From CAVXYG01 sp963706835 (lineage in GTDB: Bacteria > Actinomycetota > Actinomycetes > S36-B12 > GCA-2699445), in assembly GCA_963706835.1 (NCBI GenBank), contig CAVPOB010000002.1, positions 62,001 through 126,000 of the forward strand: a stretch of 64,000 nucleotides of DNA, read 5' to 3'. The notes beneath the pieces were generated by a model that saw nothing but the letters and a program-made list of their open reading frames with translations, did not search any database and was not told the DNA's origin. Made by a program: the position numbers and the translations under genes. Below are positions 27,393 through 36,376 of this stretch, piece by piece; position 1 is the first letter of the stretch; every line of letters begins with the position of its first letter.

Positions 27393-28136
27393 ATGAGGAA
27401 CAGCGAGAATCGAGACGACGAGGCGCCGCCCCTGCGACTGGCCGTGCTGATCGACGCCGACAACGCGCAGGCCTCGCTGATCGATCCGTTGCTCGCCGAG
27501 GTGGCGCGGTACGGCGAGGCGACGGTGCGGCGCATCTACGGCGACTTCACCTCCAGCCAGAGCGCGTCGTGGAAGAAGGTGCTGCAGCCGCACGCCATCA
27601 AGCCGGTGCAGCAGTTCGCGTATACGACCGGGAAGAACGCCACCGACAGCGCGCTCATCATCGACGCGATGGACCTGCTGTACACGCGGCGCTTCGACGG
27701 GTTCTGCCTGGTGACCAGCGACAGCGACTTCACCGGCCTGGCCATGCGGCTGCGCGAGGAGGGCCTCACCGTGTTCGGCTTCGGGGCGAAGAAGACCCCC
27801 GAGGCGTTCCGCAAGGCCTGCCACCGCTTCGTCTACACCGAGTTGCTGAAGGAGGAGGCGGCGGCGGCCAAAGCCGCGCCCGCGCCGACCCAGCAGCATG
27901 CGACGTTCCCCAAGCAGTTCATGCTCACTGCCCTGGAAGAGACCAGCGACGACAACGGCTGGTCCAACCTGGGCGCCTTCGGCAGCTACTTGAACAACGT
28001 GCAGCCCGACTTCGACCCGCGCACCTACGGCTTCCGCAAGCTGTCGGACCTGGTGAAGTCGCGGCCCGACCTGTTCGACACCGAGGAGCGGCGCACCCGC
28101 TCCGGGCAGCCGATCCTGTACCTGCGCGCCAAGTGA
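27393..28136 (+). CDS. NYN-domain (LabA/DUF88-like) putative RNase with C-terminal OST-HTH-like domain
   Basis: 247 residues from ATG 27393. The N-terminal NYN/PIN-like domain has the conserved acidic set: LIDADN near residue 21, KNATDSALIIDAMDLL near 78-93, and LVTSDSDFTGLAMRLREEG near 108-126, where clustered Asp residues would bind a metal for RNA cleavage. A linker rich in Ala follows. The last 80 residues (FPKQFMLTALEETSDDNGWSNLGAFGSYL...FDPRTYGFRKLSDLVKS) match an OST-HTH/LOTUS fold, an RNA-binding module often fused to NYN. Together this predicts an RNA-processing nuclease. Confidence 0.85.
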   Translation: MRNSENRDDEAPPLRLAVLIDADNAQASLIDPLLAEVARYGEATVRRIYGDFTSSQSASWKKVLQPHAIKPVQQFAYTTGKNATDSALIIDAMDLLYTRRFDGFCLVTSDSDFTGLAMRLREEGLTVFGFGAKKTPEAFRKACHRFVYTELLKEEAAAAKAAPAPTQQHATFPKQFMLTALEETSDDNGWSNLGAFGSYLNNVQPDFDPRTYGFRKLSDLVKSRPDLFDTEERRTRSGQPILYLRAK

Positions 28137-28139
28137 CAA

Positions 28140-28215
28140 TGCCGGGAAGCCTCATGGATGCGGCGGTGCCCTCCGCGCCAGGCGGGGAATCCAGAGGCAT
28201 CCCGAAATTTGTGCG
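28140..28215 (+). repeat. diverged direct repeat, copy 1, flanking the SGNH hydrolase gene
   Basis: TGCCGGGAAGCCTCATG at 28140-28156 recurs exactly at 29149-29165, and similarity continues for about 60 more bases (GATGCGGCGGTGCC against GATCGCGATGCC, then a CGGGGA and GGCAT pattern). The two copies bracket the SGNH hydrolase gene. Confidence 0.6.
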
Positions 28216-28317
28216 CCGTACCGGCGAGTAGGCTGTGGTGCTCAACCAGCGGGTCTCCCCCTCAGCCGTTGCAGCCCGGTGATCGGCACCCGACGATGGA
28301 ATGCGAGAGGCGGGCAC

Positions 28318-29145
28318 ATGGGAGCAGTCGGACGATCGGCAGCCATGGCTGCAGTGGCGGCCCTCGCCGCCATCCTGGTGCCCGCGGGGGCCGTGGCCCA
28401 GGACGAGCAGTCGCAGCAACCGATCTACCTTGCGCTCGGAGACTCTTGGGCCGCTGGATCCTTCGACTCGCAGGAGGGCGGCTACGTCAACCGGCTCTAC
28501 GACGACCTGCGGACACAAGACACCTGCCCGAGCGGGGAAGGCGAAGCTTGCGAGGACCTCGAATTGCGCAACCTCGCCGTCGGAGGCGCAACCACGAGCA
28601 GCCTGATCGCCAACCAGTTGCCGGAAGCAGTCGCACTCATCGAGCAGCGCAACCGAGACGAGTTGCCGACCAACAACGTGGCAGTCGTCACGGTCACCAT
28701 CGGCGGCAACGACATCTTCGGGCCGATCGCCGGGGCCTGCCTGTCGGGCATCACGGAGGAGTGCCGCAGCACGATCACCGCGAACTTCCAGCCGTTCCTC
28801 TTCAACTTGGCACAGATCCTGGCCACCCTGCGCGGGGTTGCGGGCGCCGATACCGCTGTCGTGGTGACCGCCTACGACAACCCCATCCCCACCTGCGCGC
28901 TGGCCGGCCTGGGACTCGGACCGCTCGGGGCGGATGTTCTCGAGGGCGGCGCCGAAGTCCCCGTCGGGCTCAACGACCTGACCCGACTGGTCGCCGAGGC
29001 GTACGGCGTCGATGTGGCGCAAACCTTCGGCGCCCTCGAGCCGGGCGACTGGGTGGGCGGGTTCGACTGCCTGCACCCGAACGGGACGGGCCACGAGAAG
29101 GTCAAGGACGCCTTCCTGGACGCGCTCGACCTGCCCTCACCCTGA
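28318..29145 (+). CDS. secreted SGNH/GDSL hydrolase
   Basis: 275 residues from ATG 28318, behind GAGAGGCGGG. The signal peptide is MAAVAALAAILVPAGAVAQ. The SGNH blocks are all present: ALGDSWAAG (nucleophile Ser, residue about 43), the AVGGATT Gly block, TIGGNDIF with Asn, and GGFDCLHPNGTGH with the Asp-His pair. Six cysteines suggest disulfides. A secreted esterase or lipase is expected; the substrate is unknown. The gene lies between diverged 75-bp direct repeats, which suggests it arrived or was duplicated as a unit. Confidence 0.88.
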   Translation: MGAVGRSAAMAAVAALAAILVPAGAVAQDEQSQQPIYLALGDSWAAGSFDSQEGGYVNRLYDDLRTQDTCPSGEGEACEDLELRNLAVGGATTSSLIANQLPEAVALIEQRNRDELPTNNVAVVTVTIGGNDIFGPIAGACLSGITEECRSTITANFQPFLFNLAQILATLRGVAGADTAVVVTAYDNPIPTCALAGLGLGPLGADVLEGGAEVPVGLNDLTRLVAEAYGVDVAQTFGALEPGDWVGGFDCLHPNGTGHEKVKDAFLDALDLPSP

Positions 29146-29148
29146 ATC

Positions 29149-29224
29149 TGCCGGGAAGCCTCATGAGGATCGCGATGCCTCTGGCGTGACGCGGGGATTT
29201 CGGCGGCATGGCGAGATTCCTGCG
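29149..29224 (+). repeat. diverged direct repeat, copy 2, behind the SGNH hydrolase gene
   Basis: See copy 1 at 28140-28215. This copy begins five bases after the hydrolase stop codon. The following 220 bases up to the catalase-like gene hold nothing recognisable. Confidence 0.6.
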
Positions 29225-29444
29225 GCCTCACGGCGACGAGCAAGCGCTGGGCCGACGACGTCGATCGCCGCGGACGGAGGGCGCCTGCGAAGGTGGCCGG
29301 GCGGTAGCGGTGCACGGGTCGGCATCGCCGACTGGCTGGTCTGGCGGTGCCCCACCCTGACCGGCGCGTTCACCGGCGCAGCCATCTGTTGCGGCTGCCC
29401 GCGGGAAGGCCCCTGGGCGGGCTCGGACCTGCCAGACTGCACCC

Positions 29445-30392
29445 GTGGCCGAACCCAGCACCCAATGGTCCGAAGTCGTCGAACCCGATGAAGCGCAGCG
29501 GCACGAAGCTTTCGCGCAGACCCTGACCACTCTCCAGTCGCGCATCAACGCCAAGCGCGGCCCTGGGCGTGCATTCCACCGCAAGCCCGTGGCAGCGCTG
29601 CTGGGCACCCTGACCGTTGCCGACGCGCTGCCCGACTATGCCGCTCAGGGGCTGTTCGCGCAGCCGGGCGAGCACGATGTCGTCATCCGGATGTCCAACG
29701 GGGCAATGGTGGCCCAGCCCGACGCCATGCCGGACATCCGCGGGTTCGCCTTCTCGGTGCGCGGCCTGTCCGGGTCGGCAGCCTTGGGCGGGGACACCGA
29801 GCGGCAGGACTTCCTCCTCATCAACCGCCCGGCGTTCGGCTTCCGCGACTCCCGCGACTTCGCTGCCATGGTGCCGGCAGCGGCACGCGGCCAGCAGGCG
29901 CTGGCACGACACTACTTCGACCAGCACGGCCCCATCCGCGGTCCGCTGCAGATGGCGCAGCAGGCTGCCGAACTCGCGCGGCCGTTCAGCGGCTTCGCGA
30001 CATCCAGTTTCCACAGTTGCGCGCCGATCGCGTGGGGGCCCTACGCGGCGCACGTGCATCTGCATCCCGTGGGGGCCAGTCGCAATCTGATGGCCGCGCG
30101 TGACTACGGCGCCGATGTCCGCAGCAGGATCGAACGCGGTTCGCTGGCCTGGGATCTGCGCGCACAGTTCTACACCAATGAGGAGCACACCCCCATCGAG
30201 GACGGCCGCAAGCCTTGGCGGGCGGCGAAGACGACCGTGGCCCGGCTGACGGCGACGGCGCTGGCCGATGCCGAGGCGGTGGAGGCCGATCACTTCGACC
30301 CGTGGTCGGCGCTGGCCGAGCACCGTCCGCTGGGCGAGATCATGCGCGCCCGCAAGGCGGCCTACTACCCCAGTTACGACAACCGGCGCTGA
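29445..30392 (+). CDS. catalase-like heme protein (short, SrpA-like)
   Basis: 315 residues from GTG 29445, well below the 480 or more of classical catalases. It keeps the catalase core: the N-terminal FHRKPVAALLG with the distal His near residue 46, RMSNGAMVAQPDAMPDIRGFAFSVRG with the heme-contact region, QDFLLINRPAFGFRD, and WDLRAQFYTNEEHTPIEDGRKPW near the C-terminus. Such small catalase-family proteins are peroxidases or catalases of uncertain specificity. No signal peptide. A full repeat element starts 138 bp after its stop. Confidence 0.75.
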   Translation: MAEPSTQWSEVVEPDEAQRHEAFAQTLTTLQSRINAKRGPGRAFHRKPVAALLGTLTVADALPDYAAQGLFAQPGEHDVVIRMSNGAMVAQPDAMPDIRGFAFSVRGLSGSAALGGDTERQDFLLINRPAFGFRDSRDFAAMVPAAARGQQALARHYFDQHGPIRGPLQMAQQAAELARPFSGFATSSFHSCAPIAWGPYAAHVHLHPVGASRNLMAARDYGADVRSRIERGSLAWDLRAQFYTNEEHTPIEDGRKPWRAAKTTVARLTATALADAEAVEADHFDPWSALAEHRPLGEIMRARKAAYYPSYDNRR

Positions 30393-30529
30393 AACGGCTT
30401 GTCGCCATCGGGAGTGTGGTCGGCTTCCGGGTCGGTGGCAGGAGCGAGCGGGCCGCCGGACGCCCGGGTCGAGCCCCCTGCGCCCGGTCGTGCCACCGGG
30501 GCGCCCTCAGTCCCCGCACCGGGCAGGTC

Positions 30530-30754
30530 TGCACCCGGTTCGGGGGTTTGCACCCGAAGCGGGGGCGGAATCGGCTGGATTCTGGGCAGGCCTGCACCCG
30601 GTTCGGGGGTTTGCACCCGGAGCGGGGGCGGAATCGGTCGGATCGGGGCCCAGCGCCCCCGTCTCGGGTGCAAACCCCCATACCGGGTGCAGACCTGCCG
30701 TCTCGAAGGCGCTCTCAGCCCCCATCTCGGGTGCAAACCCCAGCAGCGGATGCA
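30530..30754. repeat. 63-bp-period palindromic repeat element, copy E (225 bp)
   Basis: TGCACCC at 30530, 30549, 30593 and 30612; GGGTGCA at 30666, 30685 and 30729, with the eighth site degenerate (GGATGCA, 30748). All offsets are 19 and 63 bp. The left flank shares GGGAGTGTGGT (30410) with copy F (47005), and the right flank has a GCGATGA at 30884 similar to those behind copies D and F. Confidence 0.92.
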
Positions 30755-30755
30755 C

Positions 30756-31177
30756 AGTCACTCCACCGAAGGCCCCGAAACCCGCACTGGGTGCGCATCC
30801 GCGCAGGAGGCCGGCCGGGCCCGCCCAGTAGAGGCGCACTCACCCCAGCGCTGCGGAGCGGTTCCCGTGATCAACCGCGGCCCGCGATGAACCCTCCTGA
30901 TGGCGATGAGCCTCGAGACCGTGCGCCCGTCCCACCCCCGCCTGCAGTGATCGCTGCGCTCCCCGGCACCACAGCGAGAATCCGCAGCGATGAGCGCGGC
31001 GCGAGCAAACGCGACGCTCTCCCGCGCTCGGCGAGGCCGACGCGACGTTGGCCGCGACAACAGGTAGCACCACTGCCGGAATTCGCGCCGATCGACAGCG
31101 CCCGGACAGGCCTCAGGACCTCCGCGGCCCTGAACGGAGCGGGAATGGATCGGGTGGCCGGGCTGTTGGGACCCGTC
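30756..31177. other. repeat flank and unassigned region
   Basis: 420 bp between repeat copy E and the oxidoreductase gene. The first 130 bases resemble flanks of copies D and F. The remainder has no gene I can support; it probably contains the promoter of the oxidoreductase gene. Confidence 0.4.
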
Positions 31178-31867
31178 ATGACGACATGGGGCTTCATCGG
31201 CAGCGGACATATCGGCAGCACCGTGGCGCGCCTGGCGGTCGCGGCAGGGCACGACGTGGTGATGAGCAACAGCCGGGGTCCGCAGACGCTTGCCGACCTC
31301 GTGGCCGACCTCGGTCCGCATGCGCGGGCAGCGACGCCGGAGGAGGCGGCAGCGGCCGGCGACGTCGTCGTGGTCACGATCCCGCTCGGCCAGTACCGCC
31401 AGGTGCCGGTGGAGCCGCTGCGCGGCAAGATCGTCATCGACACCATGAACTACTACCCGGGTCGCGACGGCCACATCGCCGAGTTGGATGACGAGTCCAC
31501 GACCACGTCGGAGTTGCTGCAGGCGTACCTGCCGCATTCCCATGTCGTCAAGGCGTTCAACAACATCTCCTTCGCACATCTGGGTGCCCTGGCGCGACCG
31601 TCCGGGGCGGAGGACCGCAGCGCTCTGGCCATCGCGGGCGACAGCGCCGAGGCCAAGGCGAGGGTGCGGGCCCTGCTCGACGAGATCGGATACGACGTCC
31701 TCGATCTGGGCCCGCTGGCGGAGGGCTGGCGCACCCAGCGGGACACCACCGCCTACGGCACGCCGTACGCCGGTGATCCGACCGACTGGACGACGGCTCC
31801 ATTGCCGACCGACGCCGCTGCGCTGGCCGGGCATGTTGCAGCGGCCCGTCGCTACCGGGATATGTAG
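31178..31867 (+). CDS. NADP/F420-dependent oxidoreductase family protein (NpdG-like)
   Basis: 229 residues from ATG 31178; ATG 31145 is a possible earlier start. The Rossmann fold opens with TWGFIGSGHIGSTVARLAVAAGHDVVMSNSRGP, where GSGHIGS is the dinucleotide loop and SNSRGP the NADP-phosphate binding turn. VVVTIPLGQY and VIDTMNYYPGRDG follow, as in F420-dependent NADP reductases. In actinomycetes these proteins exchange hydride between NADPH and F420 or are related dehydrogenases. No neighbouring F420 enzyme supports a specific pathway. Single gene. Confidence 0.8.
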   Translation: MTTWGFIGSGHIGSTVARLAVAAGHDVVMSNSRGPQTLADLVADLGPHARAATPEEAAAAGDVVVVTIPLGQYRQVPVEPLRGKIVIDTMNYYPGRDGHIAELDDESTTTSELLQAYLPHSHVVKAFNNISFAHLGALARPSGAEDRSALAIAGDSAEAKARVRALLDEIGYDVLDLGPLAEGWRTQRDTTAYGTPYAGDPTDWTTAPLPTDAAALAGHVAAARRYRDM

Positions 31868-31965
31868 CCGAGGCGACCGCCACCGGCGGACTCACTGGGC
31901 GTGCCGGCCCGGGCGTCCAGGGACGCGCGCCCGCGCACCGGGCTCGCCGCTCGCGCCGGGCCCGG

Positions 31966-32979
31966 CTACGGACTCGCCTCCCGCACGGGTCCGTCGGGGC
32001 GATCGCCGACGCCTGCGACCGATGGGGAGCGCCTGCCCGCCCGCCACCGGTCCCACCACGCCAGACCGGCGAGCACGGCCACGACGTAGGCGGCCCCGAT
32101 GATGCCATCCACGACGTAGTGCTCGCCGCTGTAGACCAGGGTCGCGAGCATTGCGACGGGGTAGGCGGCCAGCAGCGGCTGCAGCCACCATCGCTGCCGC
32201 TGACCGACCCGCGGGATGAACCAAACGGCCACGAGCACGGCGAAGGCGGTGTGCAGGCTGGGGATCGCCGCGACGTCGTTGGTGACGGCACGCCCGTGGT
32301 CGATCAGGCCCTCGGCGAAGCTCAGGCCCATGGCGTCCAGTCCGCGGGTGGAGATCCGGTCCAGGGGTGGCAGCAACCCCTCCTCAGCGGCGTACCAGGG
32401 CGGGGCGGCGGGCATCAGGGCGTAGGTCACCAGCCCGGCCATGGACAGCACGACCAGCGCCCGCGCCCAGCGGTACCAGTGGTCGCGGTCGCGCTGGTAC
32501 AGCACCGCTGCGATCGCCCAGACCAGGAAGAAGTGGCTGATGTAGATCAGGGCCGCTGCCTGATCCCACCAGTGCACCGTCTGCGGGTCGTAGAACGTCT
32601 GTTGCAGCCACACCGCCGGGTCCGCGCCCAGGAACAGCGCCCGGTCCCACGCGATCGGGGCCGCCACTTGAACGGTCGCGCCCAGCGAATCTGCGGCGCC
32701 GCGGGAGTAGTCGTAGAGGTACAGCAGCAGGATGAAGGGCAGCCAGTCCAGGAAGATCCGCGCCACGCGCCGCAGCGGCCGCCCCACACTGGCCGCCAGC
32801 AGACCCGTCAGAATCCACAGGCTCATGTTGGCGCGGTCGAACGGAAATCCGTAGCGCAGGCAGTAGAGCACGAGCGCGCAGGCCCAGACGGCGACGGCCA
32901 CGCGGCCCGCGATCCGGCGCCGACCACTGGCTGCAACCGCGCCCGCGGCGGCGGCCACGCCGGGCACTCCTGCGCGCAT
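31966..32979 (-). CDS. PAP2-superfamily membrane phosphatase / phosphotransferase
   Basis: 337 residues from ATG 32979, directly behind GAGGAGGTG. At least six membrane helices. The PAP2 motifs are present: AIPSLHTAFAVLVAVWF with the catalytic His near residue 247 and SGEHYVVDGIIGAAY near 285-299. The long N-terminal part, with FLDWLPFILLLYLYDYSRG, resembles inositol-phosphoceramide-synthase/AUR1-type or mycobacterial phosphotransferases, so a lipid-linked phosphotransferase is possible. Divergent from the J-domain gene. Confidence 0.85.
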   Translation of the reverse strand: MRAGVPGVAAAAGAVAASGRRRIAGRVAVAVWACALVLYCLRYGFPFDRANMSLWILTGLLAASVGRPLRRVARIFLDWLPFILLLYLYDYSRGAADSLGATVQVAAPIAWDRALFLGADPAVWLQQTFYDPQTVHWWDQAAALIYISHFFLVWAIAAVLYQRDRDHWYRWARALVVLSMAGLVTYALMPAAPPWYAAEEGLLPPLDRISTRGLDAMGLSFAEGLIDHGRAVTNDVAAIPSLHTAFAVLVAVWFIPRVGQRQRWWLQPLLAAYPVAMLATLVYSGEHYVVDGIIGAAYVVAVLAGLAWWDRWRAGRRSPSVAGVGDRPDGPVREASP

Positions 32980-33139
32980 CGCACCTCCTCGCATCTGGGG
33001 CAGACGCTACGCCCCCGCGTGCGACCCGATGGACTGCGACGGTCAGGCTGCGGGGGCGATTGCTGGGCGAATTCGGCTGCTCACACCGTGTCCCTTGTGT
33101 CAGGCTTGCGGCAATTCTCTGGCGCGGGGAGGAGGTGAC

Positions 33140-34783
33140 ATGGACCCCACGGACGGCCAGGACCACTATGCGGTGCTCGGCGTGGCGGAGGACGCAACCA
33201 TCGAGGAAATCGAGCAGGCGTTCGCGTACCGCCTGCGCCTGAGCCACCCCGACCTGTACCCCGGCGACGCCCGGGTGCAGCGATGGGCCGCGCGCCTGGA
33301 AGCCGCCCGGGAGGTCCTCGCTGACCCCGCTCGCCGCGCCCGCTACGACCGCACGCGCGCAGCCCGGCAGCCCGTTGCGGCGGCGGTCCCACCTGTTCCA
33401 CCAGCGGAACCTGGGCGCGACGCCGGGCTCGCCGAGGGCGCGGTCACCAACCCGGTCCAGACGGGCAAGGTCGTGCTCACCGCCGAGCAGGCCCGCGACG
33501 GCTGCTCGGTGCAATGGGTGCAGGACGCGCCCGAGGGGTCGTGGGTGCGCACCTTGGCGATCCCGCCGGGTACGGAAGCCGGCACCGTTCTGCGGTTCCC
33601 CTCCGTCGACATCAACGGCGCAACGTTCCCGGCGCTGCGGCTCGGCCTGGTGATCGAGTCCGGCGCGGCCCCGCCGCCGGAACTGTCGCTGGTGGACTTC
33701 CAGGAGACGGAGGTGCGCAAGCCCCGCTCTCCGGTGCCGCTGCGCATCGCAGCCGCTTCGGTGCTCGCCGTGGCCATCGGGCTGGTGATCGTGATCGGCG
33801 TCGGCGCCGTCGGCGGCGAGCCGGCAGAGCAGCCGTTGGCAGACCCGGCGGCGCAGGAGGCGGAGGCACCGGAATCGCAGGAGGAGTCGACGCAGCGGGC
33901 CGCGCCGTCCCCCGCACCGGCGACCGCCGACGATGCCGACGACTCGCCCGAGGCGGTCACAGTCGATGCCGGGCCACTGCTCGCGGAGGAGGTCGTGGCC
34001 AGCAAGGCCGCGATCCGCGCCGTGGCACCAGGGGTGTGGATGCCGCAGGTGGGCAGTTTGTGCGCCGGACCGCAGCAGGCGGACCTCGTGGGGCCGCAGG
34101 ACCGGCTCGGCTACCCCGATGGGCGGCCCGAGGCGTACTCGGGGCTCACCGAGGCCGACATCCTGGCGTTTCACCGAGCCGTCGATGCGCGCTTCGACGG
34201 CGCCGCGCTGCTCGTGGACGGCACCGCGACCGCGGTGTGCCGCACACCCGCCCGCTGGGTCTCATTGCTGGACGCGCCGCAGCCGAGCAGCGACGCCGTC
34301 GCCCAGTGGTGCCGCGACCAGCAGTTGCCCGCCGGATCCTGCGTGCCCATCCAGATCACCAAGGAGCAGGTGACGGCTGCGGGCTACGTCCGCCAGGAGG
34401 TGCGGGCAGCCGGTGGGACCGCCTCGCTGGAGGTCCCTTGGTCCATGACGGGCCAGGAAGTGCCCGGCGCGCAGCGCTTCACCGATCCGGGGTCGGGCGC
34501 AGTCCTGCGAGTGCGCGTGGCCGGACCCGATGCCGCCCCGGCCACCCTCGCCAGCGCCGAGGCGGAGTTCGGTTCCCCCGACAATCCGCCGGTGCTCGCG
34601 CGGTCCGAGCCGGACGGCTTCACCCTGTCCGGCATCACCGCCGACAAAGACATCTACTACTGGCGCCAGTACCGGACGCCCGAGAGCACGCTGGACGTGG
34701 TGTGGACCTACCCGTCGGCCGAGCGCGAGACGTTCGATGAGGCGGTCGTGCGGGCGGTGCGCAGCTTCCAGGGCCCGCTGTAG
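33140..34783 (+). CDS. membrane-anchored J-domain (DnaJ-like) protein
   Basis: 547 residues from ATG 33140, behind GGGAGGAGGTGAC. Residues 7-75 are a J domain: HYAVLGVAEDATIEEIEQAF...LSHPDLYPGD with an intact HPD, which stimulates Hsp70. Residues 105-185 resemble a DnaJ C-terminal substrate-binding beta domain (LTAEQARDGCSVQWVQDAPEG...IPPGTEAGTVLRF). One membrane helix (about 203-222, LRIAAASVLAVAIGLVIVIGVG) is followed by an acidic linker and a 270-residue outside domain with four cysteines. A cytoplasmic J domain on a transmembrane protein suggests recruitment of DnaK to the membrane. It heads the same-strand series that continues with two BY-kinases, a Ser/Thr kinase and a GTPase pair. Confidence 0.82.
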   Translation: MDPTDGQDHYAVLGVAEDATIEEIEQAFAYRLRLSHPDLYPGDARVQRWAARLEAAREVLADPARRARYDRTRAARQPVAAAVPPVPPAEPGRDAGLAEGAVTNPVQTGKVVLTAEQARDGCSVQWVQDAPEGSWVRTLAIPPGTEAGTVLRFPSVDINGATFPALRLGLVIESGAAPPPELSLVDFQETEVRKPRSPVPLRIAAASVLAVAIGLVIVIGVGAVGGEPAEQPLADPAAQEAEAPESQEESTQRAAPSPAPATADDADDSPEAVTVDAGPLLAEEVVASKAAIRAVAPGVWMPQVGSLCAGPQQADLVGPQDRLGYPDGRPEAYSGLTEADILAFHRAVDARFDGAALLVDGTATAVCRTPARWVSLLDAPQPSSDAVAQWCRDQQLPAGSCVPIQITKEQVTAAGYVRQEVRAAGGTASLEVPWSMTGQEVPGAQRFTDPGSGAVLRVRVAGPDAAPATLASAEAEFGSPDNPPVLARSEPDGFTLSGITADKDIYYWRQYRTPESTLDVVWTYPSAERETFDEAVVRAVRSFQGPL

Positions 34784-34877
34784 CAGCCAACGGCGGTGGC
34801 AAGCGGACATTTCCCCGCAAGCGCACGGCGATCGCGTAGGGTGTGCCGCAGCAATCGGGGCCGAGAAAGGCGGGGGC

Positions 34878-36296
34878 ATGGATATCCGCGACTACTGGCG
34901 CATCGTGCGCAAACGGTGGGTGTCCATCGTTGCCTGCACGCTCATCGGGGGGCTGCTCGCGCTCGGCTACAGCCTCAGCGCCACCAAGCAGTACTCGGCG
35001 ACGGCGCAGAACTTCGTCGCGATCGGCGGGGTGAGCGAGGGCACGAGCAACGCCTTGGTCTACAGCGGCTCCAACTTCGCCCTGCAGCGGGTGAAGAGCT
35101 ACGTCTCCGTGGTGGACACCCCGGCGGTGCTGGTCCCGGTGATCCAGGAGCTCGGCCTGGACCTGACCCCGCAGCAGTTGGCCGGGATGGTGTCGGCCAG
35201 CAACCCCCCACAGACCGTGCTGCTCAACGTCACCGCCACCGGGACCGACCCCGCCCAGATCACCGCCATCGCCAACGCTGTCGCCGAGAACTACGCCGAG
35301 CAGATCCAGACCCTGGAGACGCCGGAGGGATCGACCCTGCCGCCGGTCAAGGTGTCCACGATCATCCAGGCCGAGGTCCCGGGCAGCCCGGTCTCGCCGC
35401 GCACCCTGGTCAATGTGGCGCTCGGCCTGCTGCTGGGCCTGGGCATCGGGCTGGCGCAGGCGATCCTGCGCGACCAGTTGGACACCTCGGTGAAGTCCCC
35501 GGATGCACTCAGCGCGCTGACCGGCGGTACCAGCCTCGGCTACATCGGTTTCGACCCGGACGCCAAGACCAGCCCTCTGGTGGCGCTGAACCACCAATCG
35601 CCGCGCTCGGAGGCGTTCCGATCAATCCGGACGAACCTGCAGTACGTCGATGTGGACAACCCGCCGCGCGTCGTGGCGATCACCTCGGCGCTGCCCGGTG
35701 AGGGCAAGACGACCACCGCCTGCAACCTCGCCATCACACTCGCGCAGGCCGGCAGGTCGGTGCTGCTGGTGGAAGCCGACATGCGCCGCCCGAAGGTCTC
35801 CGAGTACATGGGCATCGAGGCCTCCGTCGGCCTGACCGACGTGCTCACCGGGGCCTGCCAGCTCGATGAGTCGCTCGTGCAGTGGCACCGTGGCCTGCTG
35901 ACCGTGATGCCGGTGGGCAGCACGCCGCCGAACCCGTCGGAACTGCTGGCCAGCCAGCAGATGCGGCATGTGCTGGAGGAGCTGCGTGGCCGCTACGACG
36001 TGGTGATCCTGGACGCGGCGCCGCTGCTGCCGGTCTCCGACGGCGCCATCGTGGCGTCGGTGACCGACGGGGCGCTGCTCATCGCCCGCCACGGCACGAC
36101 CACCAGGGATCAAACCGTGCACGCGGCTGAAGCGCTGGCCCGCGTGGATGCCCGGCTGCTCGGCGTCGTGCTGAACTTCGTGCCCGACCGCAAGCGGGGA
36201 TACGGATACGGATACGGCTACGGCTACGGCGCCGAGGAGCAGAAGAAGACGGGTCGCGCCGAGGCCAAGCAGCTGGCTGCGGTCCAGGAGGGCTGA
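34878..36296 (+). CDS. Wzz-type polysaccharide co-polymerase fused to bacterial tyrosine kinase, copy 1
   Basis: 472 residues from ATG 34878. Residues 1-190 are the Wzz domain with two membrane helices (about 15-32 and 175-195) around an external region. The cytoplasmic kinase follows: Walker A PGEGKTTT (Lys277), Walker A' LLVEADMRRPK and Walker B VVILDAAPLLPVSD. A C-terminal GYGYGYGYGYG cluster of five tyrosines is the autophosphorylation tail. Such proteins control chain length and export of surface polysaccharide. A second copy follows by 80 bp. No glycosyltransferase is nearby, so the polysaccharide locus must lie elsewhere or the pair serves another signal. Confidence 0.92.
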   Translation: MDIRDYWRIVRKRWVSIVACTLIGGLLALGYSLSATKQYSATAQNFVAIGGVSEGTSNALVYSGSNFALQRVKSYVSVVDTPAVLVPVIQELGLDLTPQQLAGMVSASNPPQTVLLNVTATGTDPAQITAIANAVAENYAEQIQTLETPEGSTLPPVKVSTIIQAEVPGSPVSPRTLVNVALGLLLGLGIGLAQAILRDQLDTSVKSPDALSALTGGTSLGYIGFDPDAKTSPLVALNHQSPRSEAFRSIRTNLQYVDVDNPPRVVAITSALPGEGKTTTACNLAITLAQAGRSVLLVEADMRRPKVSEYMGIEASVGLTDVLTGACQLDESLVQWHRGLLTVMPVGSTPPNPSELLASQQMRHVLEELRGRYDVVILDAAPLLPVSDGAIVASVTDGALLIARHGTTTRDQTVHAAEALARVDARLLGVVLNFVPDRKRGYGYGYGYGYGAEEQKKTGRAEAKQLAAVQEG

Positions 36297-36376
36297 CCGT
36301 TCGGGCAAACCGCCCCCGCGTCGCGCGCGCTGTCACTACCCTCGAGAGCCAGACGGCTACCCGGGCGAGGCATCCG

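Noticed and set aside
28318..29145. Transposon with SGNH hydrolase as cargo
   Set aside because: Flanking repeats are diverged and contain no transposase or terminal inverted repeats.
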